The notes below the pieces were generated by a model, which saw only the letters and a program-made list of their open reading frames with translations, had not been told where the DNA came from and did no database searches. Below are positions 33,273-43,109 of a DNA stretch of 64,000 nucleotides, in pieces. Both the position numbers and the translations under genes were made by a program. The DNA comes from Stratiolaelaps scimitus (taxonomy: Eukaryota; Arthropoda; Arachnida; Mesostigmata; Laelapidae). The DNA is taken from contig JABWDB010000047.1 of NCBI GenBank assembly GCA_019614645.1, forward strand, positions 2,356,001 to 2,420,000, written 5' to 3'. Every line of letters begins with the position of its first letter. Position 1 is the first letter of the stretch.

Positions 33273-33975
33273 CCCGGTTACATGCGTATGTTTTAGTTGT
33301 CGATATGAGATGTTTCAGTCGGAAACATCGGTTGTCTAGCAATCTAGAAACGAACAATGGTTGGAAGGTACGTTGATAAAATAACGGCTAAGCGGATTTA
33401 TTCGGCGATTGTGTTTTCGTTATAATCAAATAGGACCTCCATTATGCTGGGTGGATACGCACAAATCAATTGTCGCATTGGACTAAATTTGGCTTCCCTG
33501 CGCATTTTTTGAGTATTCACTTATTTTATTTTTGATGAAATTTGACACATCAATATACTATGTTTTTTGGTATTAATTTCTATAGGTCTATCTGCTTCAC
33601 ACTGGAACGGGTGCATTTTCCAGGCTGAGTCACAGCCAACATCGTAAGGCGCGGGGGTCCCAGTTAACAAACTGTTGCCGGCATCTGGGCCTCCAACCTG
33701 CTAATGAAGACCACTGACTTGCTTATGTATGCTCATTGTGATACTATCTAGATTGACGATCATAGCGTTTGAACGTCGTGAATATCACAAACGCGCTTTT
33801 GTTTTTTTTATAGAATGTATTAGAGGTATATCACGTAGTAATCTTAGTGAAGCACGGCAAGTTCAGTCAGATATCTGAACTTGTGCATATAAAGCTCCTG
33901 TTGACGTCACATATATGCGACCACAATTTTATGTTGCGACCACGGCGTTGTACTGCTACGACAACACATGATGAG

Positions 33976-34273
33976 TGGGGGAACTACCGCACCTTTGAGT
34001 TCGATTTGGAAAAATGTTCCTTGGTTTACGAGCATTTTTCGTCTTCCGCTAGAGATGGCTTGGCACTGTGCACACTGCGGTGGTCATCGGAGGACGTATT
34101 AGGAGGACGAACTACGCACACATTTTAAGTATTCGTACGAACTATGATATCTAAATGGTCCTTCTAAATCGTTTTCTAGAACAGGTCAGCTAGAATTTGA
34201 AAGCCATTTGAGCTAGGTAGTGGAGATAATCCCGTCGAGTTAACACTCATCATTCGTTGAATCCATCTAGCCG
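33976..34273 (+). repeat. Dispersed repeat family A, copy 2
   Basis: Second copy of the repeat at 18930-19216, same orientation, sharing TTGAGTTCGATTTGGAAAA, GAGCATTTTTCGTCTTC and GAGTTAACACTCATCATTCG. In this copy part of the unit is open (FEFDLEKCSLVYEHFSSSAR), but the other copy is broken in that frame. Confidence 0.8.
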
Positions 34274-34338
34274 CATTTGTACCACTGAGCCTTGCATTCG
34301 ATTAGTGTGATCTCTCTAAAATAGTTAATTATAAATGT

Positions 34339-34344
<6 letters not shown>

Positions 34345-34395
<51 letters not shown>
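34345..34395. repeat. Long (TA)n microsatellite
   Basis: About 50 bases of uninterrupted TA, the longest tract in the window. Confidence 0.95.
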
Positions 34396-34398
<3 letters not shown>

Positions 34399-34399
34399 G

Positions 34400-36780
34400 T
34401 TTTATAAATCTGCATGTGACATTCACAACGAATAAGACACAATTGCTAAAGCGTATTAAGAGCTGAGCATTGCTAATTACTATCGTTATCATTTGACATC
34501 CACTCCCGTGATAATGGGAACAAGGCAATACATAGGAGTTAGAAAAACCGAATCCTCCGAGTCAGGATAATCGTTTGTTGTGCTAAGTAAATGGTAGAAC
34601 CCATTCTCTCTTCGCGGTAGCTGATGAATTGTTGAAATTCGGGTGTCGTTGATGGTATGCGCAATCTCCGAAGTGATTCAGTGAAGAGTGGCGTGCCCCC
34701 AACCAAATAGGTTAGCCAATTTATCTTGAAGACGACTGCGACGGCAGGACCCTTTTTCTGAGAGGAAACCAGGTGTCACTCTGCTTGTTAAGATGCGAGA
34801 TGGGTGGCGAGTATTTCGATGCCGTCAAATGCCATTGGTCCAACCTTCATCGCGAATAGACTCAGTGTTGTTTTCAACGAAACACCATCATGTGTGGGTG
34901 GTCAGTCGATGTTGCGGACACCGGAGCCTTATGTATTCTTTTTTCGATTTGTGCACCAAACGATTCCGCGCTTAGGGTGTATATATTATATATAACACTA
35001 TTTGATACTGAACCATTTCGTTGGTTGCAGACTTTCATGAATTACACAAATCATGTGTAACATGCGTTGAATTTAATTTTATTATTAAATTAATGACTAC
35101 GCTCTCTAGAAGGGCAAACTGTATCCTGCGCTCATTCTTGGCGAACAAGCCTAACCTAAAGCCCTACCAAAAAAAAAATGACTTGAATGTATTAAATAGA
35201 CTGCGGAATAGCTCATGCCTCTGTTCTTCAACACGATCCACGCTGTCCCTAAGCGAAGCAAGTGAAATCTATGCATAAACAAAAGACACAGCTACAAATA
35301 TGTTTGCGAAAAACTTTTATCTTCGAGTGGCGTGCTCTTTCATACATTAATACCTTCAAAATGGGGCTATTATGGGATGTTTTCTATGTCTCCAACTTGT
35401 TACAAATCTAATCACTAATTGACATTTCTTTGTCACTTACTGCCCATAACGACATAGTTTTAGCTATTTCCTACCAACGGTAAAATAATATCCATCAGTT
35501 CTTGTCAAAGTCGTTGACATGTTAAAAAACCATCTCCGGCATAGGTGTACAATATCATCGTGGACGAAATACAACATTGCTGTGTGGGTACATGATTACG
35601 GTTATTACAAATTAGGTTTGTTGCGTCCATTGCAACCTTGAATAAAATCAATTTTTTTATTTATTCAAGGTTGGGCAGCAATCAAGTTCTTGGTCAAGCG
35701 AGTCAAGTTATTGGGATCATAAAATAAGCTACACTGAGACACGGTCACACTCAGCCATATAATGCCAGCGAATTCATTAGGCTATAATTAGATAATGAAA
35801 CGTAAGTCATATATAACTATGATAATCTTGCAACAAATATATGCACTATGATAATTGATGCATTGTGTTCAGGTCATTTGAATTAGCATGAGCGCCAGGC
35901 CAATTATAATCATAAAGCAATTATTGCGATAACCCATGCTTTGAGTTGCTTTACCCATCTTGGGCTAGAAATTCAAAGCGTATTTGAGTATTGTATATTA
36001 CAATACAATATTCAGCAAAAGAATCGTAAACAGCACCAAAAAAGATGATATGATTAAGTCAAGTCAGGCCGTCAGAAGCGCACTTTGCCAGTCAAGGAAC
36101 TTTGAGTGCTCTGGAGACGCTGCGTGGCTTTGAGAAGTAGGAAAAACGTCCAGGCGATGATTGACCTAGGGAGGGCATAACAGCAAGCGTTGAAAATCGA
36201 ATGTTGCCGTGGAAGACTCTACGAGTGTTTCCTGTAAAGGACTCTGTACCTTTTGCATCGACAAAGTTTATTCGGTAATTTTAGAGAGAATGACGGTACC
36301 TATGTATGTTCCCGATGTGGGATCATATATGGCGGTTATATTAGGTGGTTCGGAGACCTGTCACAAAGGGGAATAACTGAGAATCAAAGGAAACGCTCAA
36401 AAAACAAGAACGTATTGAGCAACTTTACGGAAATGTTCCAGTTTTTTTTTAAATGATACTGGAACCCTGGACGTACTAGGCAGCACTGTAACATATTTAC
36501 AGCAAGACGTATACTTTATATATATACAGTATGTTCTAAAGAATGATCTAGCACCTATTCCTTGCAGTCCCACCAATTGAAAGTCAGTCATTGGAGCAAT
36601 ATCCAGGAATACAAATCACACCAATGTCTGACCTACATGGATCTCAAAGGTGGAGAGCGTCTCATGGTTATGCATTTCCAAAAGCAACATTTGCCTATTG
36701 GTGAGTGAAAAATCACTTGTTGCATGCCGCTAACCTCCATCTTCCCCGAGACGCCATATATGACCCAAGCGGCAAAAGCA
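34400..36780. other. Non-coding stretch
   Basis: AT-rich DNA without a supportable gene, containing a 13-bp perfect hairpin at 35634-35672. It forms the left flank of the retroelement insertion at 36793. Confidence 0.5.
35634..35672. repeat. Perfect 13-bp inverted repeat
   Basis: AACCTTGAATAAA (35634-35646) is the exact reverse complement of TTTATTCAAGGTT (35660-35672). Partial pairing extends outward (TTGC against GCAA). Confidence 0.85.
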
Positions 36781-36792
36781 ATTAATATCGTT
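36781..36792. repeat. Left target-site duplication
   Basis: ATTAATATCGTT, identical to 38501-38512; the pair flanks the retroelement at 36793-38500. Confidence 0.88.
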
Positions 36793-38461
36793 CTGCGTGA
36801 GGTCGCTGAGCACGTCCCTGGCCTCTTCCCTCTGGTCGACCTGGCCTATCGTTGCCCCTCCCATCTGATTATGGACAACGCCGTCATCAGCTCAGAGTGC
36901 GGTGTCCAGCAGGGGGACCCGCTGGGCCCAGCCCTCTTCTGCCTGGCCCTCCGGCCCCTCGCTGTGTCCCTCCAGTCGCGTCTGCGGCTGTGGTACATGG
37001 ACGACGGAACGTTGGCAGGTGATCCGGCGACCGTCGCCTCCGACGTTCAGCGAGTACTCGACTACGAGGGGCGCAGCGGCCTTGCCCTCAACCCCACGAA
37101 GTGCGAGATCTTCTCTTTAGACGCGCAGCCCGACCTCCAGCGGTCGCTCCCAGGGTGCCGTCTCACTCAGAGGTTGTCCCTCGAGCTCGTCGGCTCCCCT
37201 CTCACGGACGAGGCCATCCGGCCGCTATTGGACCGTTGCCTCGAGAGGACGGCCGTGATGCTCGACCGGCTGCCCCTGTTATCGGCTCACCAGGGGCTGT
37301 TCCTGCTTCGGTCCTGTTTCTCGGCGGCACGCATGCAGCACTTGCTTAGGACATGCCCGGCCGGCACTGAGGCTTCAGCCCTTCACGAGTATGACGACTT
37401 GGTGTTGGAAGCCCTGACGACGATCCTGAACCTCCAGCTCCCTCCGGAAGCGGCGTCGCAGGCTTCCCTTCCAGTCCGCTTCGGTGGCCTCGGCATCCTC
37501 AGTGTACGCCGCTTGGCTGACGTTTGCTACGCCGCGTCGCTTACGGCGGTTGCCGACATGGTCGCTACAGTCCTCCCCCCCCGAAGCGCTCGCCCACTTC
37601 TCCGCTTCCCAGGAAGCTGCCCTTGACCAGACGGGCGTCCGCGCTCGGGTCCCTCCGGACAAACAGAGCAAGCAGCGGGCGTGGTCCGATGCCCTGCACC
37701 AGGAGCTGCGGGACTCCCTCCTGGCCTCTGCGCCACACGTTGCTGACCAAGCTCGCCTCCGGGCTGTCGACAGGCCTGGTGCGGGGGCGTGGCTCCACGC
37801 GCTGCCCTCGTCGTCCCTTGGTACTGCTCTAGACGATCGCTCCCTCCGCTTCTGTGTGGGCCTTCGCCTCGGGGCCCCTGTAGTTGCGGCCCACAGCTGC
37901 GAGCGTTGCGGGGACCCCGTCGCAACGAATGGCCATCACGGTCTCTCGTGCGAACGCAGCGCCGGTCGCCATCCGCGACACACGATGCTTAACGACACGC
38001 TCGTGAGGGCCCTCCACTCCGCCGGTATTCCTTGCACAAGGGAGCCACAGGGCCTCGACACCTCTGACGGGCGCCGCCCTGACGGCCTCACCCTTATCCC
38101 CTTTCATCGAGGCCTGCACCTGGTCTGGGACGGCACTGTGGTTGACACTCTAGCACCTTCTTATGTCAACCACTGTGCAACCATCCCCGGTTACGCAGTA
38201 GCGCGTGCGGAACGGGCAAAGCTAAGGAAGTACGCCGCACTCCAAGCAACCCACCTGTTTTCCCCCCTTGCCTTTGAGACCTTGGGCGGGCACGGCCCTC
38301 TCACTGCGAACTTCCTCGAGGGGGTCTACCACAGGTTGATCCGCGCCACCGGGGACAAGCGCGCTGGCTCTTTCCTCCTGCAGCGCCTGTCCCTCGCCGT
38401 GCAGAGAGGCAATGCCATCGCCTTCCTCGGGACATTGTCGTCCTCACCCCCCCCCCCATAA
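36793..38461 (+). pseudogene. Truncated and frameshifted RT-endonuclease ORF
   Basis: Coding remnant of the element: RT palm and thumb in one frame (to about 37575), and zinc knuckle plus restriction-like nuclease in the next frame (about 37583-38461). The catalytic RT aspartates (YMDD) and the nuclease PD and D residues are still present. The only visible lesion besides the missing 5' part is the extra base at the C8 run. A C11 run precedes the stop. Confidence 0.85.
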
Positions 38462-38500
38462 TCCCTAGAAATACCGACCAACCGTATGTTTGAATAAACG
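36793..38500 (+). mobile_element. 5'-truncated non-LTR retrotransposon with C-terminal restriction-like endonuclease
   Basis: A GC-rich 1.7-kb insertion between exact 12-bp repeats. It begins inside the reverse transcriptase. The first frame (to 37626) carries GVQQGDPLGPALF (about 36901) and the catalytic box YMDDGTLAGD (36994). A run of eight C (37575-37582) moves the frame by one base. The second frame (to 38461) then carries a CX2CX8HX4C zinc motif (CERCGDP...GHHGLSC, about 37898-37951) followed by GRHPRHTMLND and a PD-(D/E)XK-like endonuclease signature (GRRPDGLTLIP...LVWDGTVVDT, about 38070-38150). That order (RT, CCHC, endonuclease) is typical of R2/R4/NeSL/CRE-type elements that cut target DNA with a restriction-like nuclease. 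The 3' end is TTGAATAAACG without a long poly(A). The apparent ATG at 36724 lies in flanking DNA. Confidence 0.9.
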
Positions 38501-38512
38501 ATTAATATCGTT
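38501..38512. repeat. Right target-site duplication
   Basis: ATTAATATCGTT, identical to 36781-36792. It directly follows the element's GAATAAACG end. Confidence 0.88.
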
Positions 38513-38898
38513 AGCATTCTTCATTTGATAATTATGAGTAAATACAGTGCACGTGATCAAATCCACCATTTATTTACATTACAATTTAAGTTGAAACAGA
38601 TGACCATGCTCGGCGGGCTCTAAGATAGAGAAATAGAATAAATTGATTGCATCAAAGGCAATGATTGATGAATGATTGAGACGCACGCTTTGCATTGAAG
38701 TGTAAATTGAACTTGGCATTCAGTCTAAAAATGTAAATAGAAGTAGGAATTATTTAGGTACCCGCGAAGCAGTGACGGGCGTGATGATCATCGATGACGA
38801 TCGTGGGAAATAAACCAACTAATGTATGAAGCTAGATCGCGGACGACGCCTGTCACCTTTATCGTCGGATATCCTTGGGCCTTTATCTGTCGGTCCAT

Positions 38899-39471
38899 CT
38901 ACCACCTATAGGGCGTTCCGGAGGGGGCGAACACATTGGCAGCGTACTGGGCGGGAATAGCAGGGGCGGCAAAAGCCGGAGCGGCCAGAGGCGCGCCATA
39001 GTGGGCAGCAGCATAGGCGGGGGCAGCAATGTGATGGCCATAGGCAGCTACGTGAGGGGCGGCCACAGCAACAGGGGCAGCGTAAGAGGCAGCGGCCAGA
39101 ACGGGAGCGGCAGCAACGGCGACCTTAGCAACGGGGGCGGCGTTGTAGGCAGCGGCAGCAGGAAGCGATGGAGCGGTTCCGGGCTCATTGGTCGACACCG
39201 AGGCGCGGAATCCAGCGGCATCAGCAACGTAGTTCACGGTGCGGACACGGCCGTCAGCATCACGGAGACCGTACGATCCAACCTTAACTCCATGGCTTCC
39301 AGACTCCTTACGGAAGGTTCCACCAGTGGGGTGAGCCTCATCGTAACCAAAGGCGTAGTTGCCGAGTCCATCCTCGGATCGGTGCTGGGTAGACGATCCG
39401 GTCGAGAGGACACCGACCACTCCAGCGTGAGCAGTGGCAACGAGTGCAGCGATGCAAATGAAAGCCTTCAT
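38899..39471 (-). CDS. RR-type cuticle protein, copy 1
   Basis: A secreted structural protein of 190 residues that should bind chitin in the exoskeleton. Residues 1-16 (MKAFICIAALVATAHA) form a signal peptide. Residues about 35-99 are a Rebers-Riddiford chitin-binding domain: GLGNYAFGYDE, then GGTFRKESG, VKVGSYGLRDADGRVRTVNY and VADAAGFRASVSTNEPGT. The remainder is Ala/Pro/Val-rich with AAPV/AAPA repeats and Tyr/His, usual for hard-cuticle proteins. The form is typical of arachnid cuticle proteins. The start is the only in-frame ATG that gives a signal peptide. It is intronless, unlike the relative at 62774-63622. A TATA box lies about 52 bp upstream. Almost the whole coding sequence is 99.3% identical to copy 2 (42445-43011) while the flanks are unrelated. 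The C-terminus reads TPYRW here and TPW in copy 2. Confidence 0.95.
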   Translation of the reverse strand: MKAFICIAALVATAHAGVVGVLSTGSSTQHRSEDGLGNYAFGYDEAHPTGGTFRKESGSHGVKVGSYGLRDADGRVRTVNYVADAAGFRASVSTNEPGTAPSLPAAAAYNAAPVAKVAVAAAPVLAAASYAAPVAVAAPHVAAYGHHIAAPAYAAAHYGAPLAAPAFAAPAIPAQYAANVFAPSGTPYRW

Positions 39472-39522
39472 GATTGTTCTTCAGTTAGATCGAACTGGAT
39501 ACGCTAGAATGAGCAATACGTG

Positions 39523-39530
39523 TATTTATA
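39523..39530 (-). promoter_or_regulatory. TATA box of cuticle copy 1
   Basis: TATAAATA on the minus strand. A start site about 25-30 bp downstream would fall near CCAGTTC (about 39497), leaving a short 5'UTR before the ATG at 39471. Confidence 0.65.
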
Positions 39531-39559
39531 ATGGCACATCGCGTGGGACATAAAACGGG

Positions 39560-41040
39560 GTCCGAAATCTAGTTGGCTGTTCGTCAGGGTCCTTTCCCGT
39601 AGCAAATTGACGGCGACTCCCTCCCAGCTAACAGTGTTCGTATATTCCACTACCATCTTCGCTACCCTTTCCCCACGGACCGTAAACCAAATTTTCTCGT
39701 TGGATTTTCATTCATCTTTGTTCTATTGGTCGCCACTCCTTGGTGGTGACTACTCGAGAGAATATTCTGGGTCTGGGATGATTGTTGATGGCTGTAACAA
39801 TGCAATGCGACCATTTGTATGGAGGGCACTTTCGAGTGATTATGGAAAAAGGACGTAGTGTTGCGTCGCCACTGGGTGACTATACAATGTGATGTTCAAA
39901 AAAACTGAGTGAAAATAAAACAGTTGAATATGAGTTGAGTTTTTGTCGGTTTGTGGTTGCATCTTGAGTAGCAACTTGTGGAAGGGCTGAACCAGCCTGC
40001 CCGTGGGCTATATATATATATATATATCAGGCTCATCTCAATCGAACTATCATTAAATTGTTCTCGCTTCCAATCAGTTCCTGAAAGAACACAATTAATC
40101 AGTCAGAAAACACGCAGTTAGCTAAAAGCTTTCTTTATGCATAGTATGTAAATAAGAACCAGGTGGCTGAACCAAGTATCCAATATTTTGTTGACCTGCC
40201 TTCTACCCCAAAAACACATAAGTTTGTATGTGTATAGTCTCAGAACGCAAGTTTCTGTTCAATGACAGAGACAATTTTTCTCTGTCTGCATCGCTCTAAG
40301 ATTGTTAATCGTTACATCGCCACTGATGTTAAATTAGTGTTAAATCATCTAGCATTAAATTATTTCATCCACGACTATTGAACAAACTTTATACGTACTA
40401 AATGGACCTACAATGCATGTGTCTCGCACCACTGTGAGGGGGTTGACGAAGGTGCATTTTGCACTTCAGATACGGTCAACAAATGTGAAATAGTTAGTTA
40501 TGGTTCTTCATTTTTACAGCCCACTGCAGCGGCGGCACTGATCTGTGAATCATTCAGTTACAGCTGTCTTGTGTAACGGTCTGCGTTAACCCTTTAGCCA
40601 GATTTTAGCAGTTCATAGCAATTCAGAATTCCTCTCGAATCCTATCAAATGCACAGCATTACCTGGTGACCTCGCATTCTGGGTCAGACCGCTCATTTTT
40701 TCAGGATTATAGAGGAATATTTATTTTTCACCTTCCGTGACAACTTCGTATGCAAAACTCTTCTTTGTTCGCCGAGCGCGCAGCGAGTAACAAATGGTGA
40801 GACGGTTGCCAATAGGTTTCTCATTGCCTTCGTCTGGCATACCCGCTTCGCTCTCTCCTACACAGTTCCTAGGCTATCTGGTCAACGCACTAGAGTTGAC
40901 TTCTCACAGCTGAGCGGCAAGTTCTCGAGTCGATTGGAGGGGCACATGGTTTGGGGTCATACTCTGCTATAGGCAGAGAATCATCGATTTCTTTATCATA
41001 TTTCCTTATATGTAGATTGTTGTTGGATATGACCGACTGG
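39560..41040. other. Non-coding stretch between cuticle copy 1 and repeat family C
   Basis: No supported gene. It contains a short TA tract at about 40010-40027 and no other notable structure. Confidence 0.5.
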
Positions 41041-41052
41041 AAATAAACAACG

Positions 41053-41126
41053 GCGGCCTCGAAAGATCTTCATGGTAATACCTAACGGTTAGGTGCTGAG
41101 GCCTGGAATATAGGGGAACAGCTGAG
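41053..41126 (+). repeat. Dispersed repeat family C, copy 3 (partial)
   Basis: Shares GTAATACCTAA, GGTTAGGTGCTGAG-type sequence and the end AGGGGAACAGCTGAG with the copy at 41566-41681, same orientation, about 500 bp upstream of it. Confidence 0.65.
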
Positions 41127-41565
41127 GGTTAGTTCAAGAAATGGTATTTTGCTAATGCTAATGCACCGAGAAAAAATATGAACAGCTTGACTGCTGTATG
41201 ACTGATTCGTCAAAAAGCCCACCAAATTTAAAACCCATAGCGTTCAACTACACCACTTCAAAGGCGGCGGAACGAACTTATGACTCCACCTAATAGTTCT
41301 CGATCACACTTCAACTTGGATCTGGAAATTGAGTATTATTACGTTTTCTCTTAATAGTATCATACCCCAGAAAGGGAGTGAGAGAGAAACTGACCATGTG
41401 TTGACTGTTTTCGAAGGTCCAATTGACTAAATGTTTATCAAAACGTAGTTGTATGAGCGGGGAAAGTGCGGCGCAGTCATACTAATACTACTAACAACAG
41501 CTCTGTATACTGGTTTGTTATTATTATGCGGCTGTAGGTCTGGCTTAGCTTCGTTCTTTATCTGG

Positions 41566-41681
41566 GGATTCTTGCCAGGTACGAGTAAGGGAGAGAATAA
41601 GCAAAGGTGGCCCCGACAGCTCCTCATAGTAATACCTAAAAGGTTATGCGCTGAGCCCTGTCAGATAGGGGAACAGCTGAG
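41566..41681 (+). repeat. Dispersed repeat family C, copy 2
   Basis: Contains GGATTCTTGCCAGGTACGA, AAGCAAAGGTGGCCCCGACA, AATACCTAAAAGGTTATGCG and ends GGGGAACAGCTGAG. It matches the minus strand of 14761-14872 over about 110 bp. It is immediately followed by a small palindrome (TTTAACAG...CTGTTAAA, 41690-41708). Confidence 0.78.
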
Positions 41682-42444
41682 CCGACGCTTTAACAGAATC
41701 TGTTAAAATACAAACGTGCAACGGCGAGGATCGAACTCGTACACCGAACATCTATTCTGGACGTATACAGCTATATACAACTAGCAGAACTTGTTCGTGC
41801 GACATGCTGCGTCACAACATGCTACACCGAGCTAGCACGTAATGTATTCCAGTACGTTGATTCATTACCATAAATTTCACAGTTTACTTACCACCATGTA
41901 CCTAGCCCCTCCCACAGTAGTATCACGGCGAAGCAAACTAGACTATATAGAACGAGTAGGCAGTATATTACATTCAATTCAGTCAATAATTTATTTTACG
42001 CACAACAATCACAAATTGCCATCGGCTTCTCGTCGGTGGTTCAGACAGACAGAGGAGGCGAAGTGAAGGACAACGGCAGTCTGCCAAATGAAGAGAGAGA
42101 GAGAGACAGCTAGTGGCATCATAAATAACAATAACAACAACATGATGAGAAATGATAATTATAGGAGGTCATCTCGATGGAAGTATCGATGGAGTGAGTA
42201 TCACAGACGAAATATATAGATGAGAGGGATGGCACCGAGGCTTAGAGAGCGTGAACAGGAATGGACAAAGTGAAGAACAGCTTTGTTGGAGTGAACGACG
42301 CCCACAGCGAAGAAGTCTGTGTAGGCCGTCAGAGGTAGCAGGCAGTCGCCGGAGGGATCACAGGAAATAAATAGGAACCACCATGCAAGGGTATGATTTC
42401 ATCTCATAGAAGCCTCTCGTCTGTCAGATTCTAGAATTCGTCAT

Positions 42445-43011
42445 CTACCAGGGAGTTCCGGAGGGGGCGAACACATTGGCAGCGTACTGGGCGGGAATAG
42501 CAGGGGCGGCAAAAGCCGGAGCGGCCAGAGGCGCGCCATAGTGGGCAGCAGCATAGGCGGGGGCAGCAATGTGATGGCCATAGGCAGCTACGTGAGGGGC
42601 GGCCACAGCAACAGGGGCAGCGTAAGAGGCAGCGGCCAGAACGGGAGCGGCAGCAACGGCAACCTTAGCAATGGGGGCGGCGTTGTAGGCAGCGGCAGCG
42701 GGAAGCGATGGAGCGGTTCCGGGCTCATTGGTCGACACCGAGGCGCGGAATCCAGCGGCATCAGCAACGTAGTTCACGGTGCGGACACGGCCGTCAGCAT
42801 CACGGAGACCGTACGATCCAACCTTAACTCCATGGCTTCCAGACTCCTTACGGAAGGTTCCACCAGTGGGGTGAGCCTCATCGTAACCAAAGGCGTAGTT
42901 GCCGAGTCCATCCTCGGATCGGTGCTGGGTAGACGATCCAGTCGAGAGGACACCGACCACTCCAGCGTGAGCAGTGGCAACGAGTGCAGCGATGCAAATG
43001 AAAGCCTTCAT
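42445..43011 (-). CDS. RR-type cuticle protein, copy 2
   Basis: A 188-residue secreted chitin-binding cuticle protein with the same signal peptide (MKAFICIAALVATAHA), Rebers-Riddiford domain and Ala/Pro-rich tail as copy 1. Only four of 564 aligned bases differ (one changes Val to Ile), and the C-terminus is TPW. Identity stops 7 bases upstream of the ATG and within the last few codons; the remaining flanks are unrelated. I place the start at 43011. The open frame extends upstream to about 43095, but that extension would pass into the TATA region and destroy the signal peptide. It has no intron. A minus-strand AATAAA (TTTATT at about 41991 on plus) could serve as the polyadenylation signal. 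Confidence 0.95.
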   Translation of the reverse strand: MKAFICIAALVATAHAGVVGVLSTGSSTQHRSEDGLGNYAFGYDEAHPTGGTFRKESGSHGVKVGSYGLRDADGRVRTVNYVADAAGFRASVSTNEPGTAPSLPAAAAYNAAPIAKVAVAAAPVLAAASYAAPVAVAAPHVAAYGHHIAAPAYAAAHYGAPLAAPAFAAPAIPAQYAANVFAPSGTPW

Positions 43012-43096
43012 GATTGTTGTTATTATTATTCTTGCTGTTGTCGCGGTGCCAGTCGTGTTAGAACGAATTCTGTTCCCAAAACGACGACCAGCCAAG

Positions 43097-43104
43097 CATT
43101 TATA
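43097..43104 (-). promoter_or_regulatory. TATA box of cuticle copy 2
   Basis: TATAAATG on the minus strand, 86 bp upstream of the ATG. The spacing differs from copy 1, so the promoters are not duplicates. Confidence 0.6.
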
Positions 43105-43109
43105 GTGCT

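Noticed and set aside
36724..36792. ATG and first 23 codons in front of the RT frame
   Set aside because: They lie outside the left target-site duplication, so they are flanking DNA joined to the frame by chance.
37575..37582. Programmed frameshift at the C8 run
   Set aside because: No supporting structure or second slippery motif. A simple indel in an inactive copy is the simpler reading.
38875..39507. 210-residue Gly/Ser-rich plus-strand frame (also at 42541-43164 and, on minus, 63041-63691)
   Set aside because: These are antisense shadows of the Ala-rich, GC-rich cuticle genes.
41710..41760. tRNA-like T-arm on the minus strand (GAGTTCGATCC)
   Set aside because: Only the T-loop-like piece is present. 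The acceptor and anticodon stems do not form, so it is not a tRNA gene; at most a chance or SINE-like remnant.
43012..43095. N-terminal extension of cuticle copy 2 in frame upstream of 43011
   Set aside because: It has no ATG, runs up to the TATA box and would bury the signal peptide. Copies 1 and 3 start at the internal Met-Lys.
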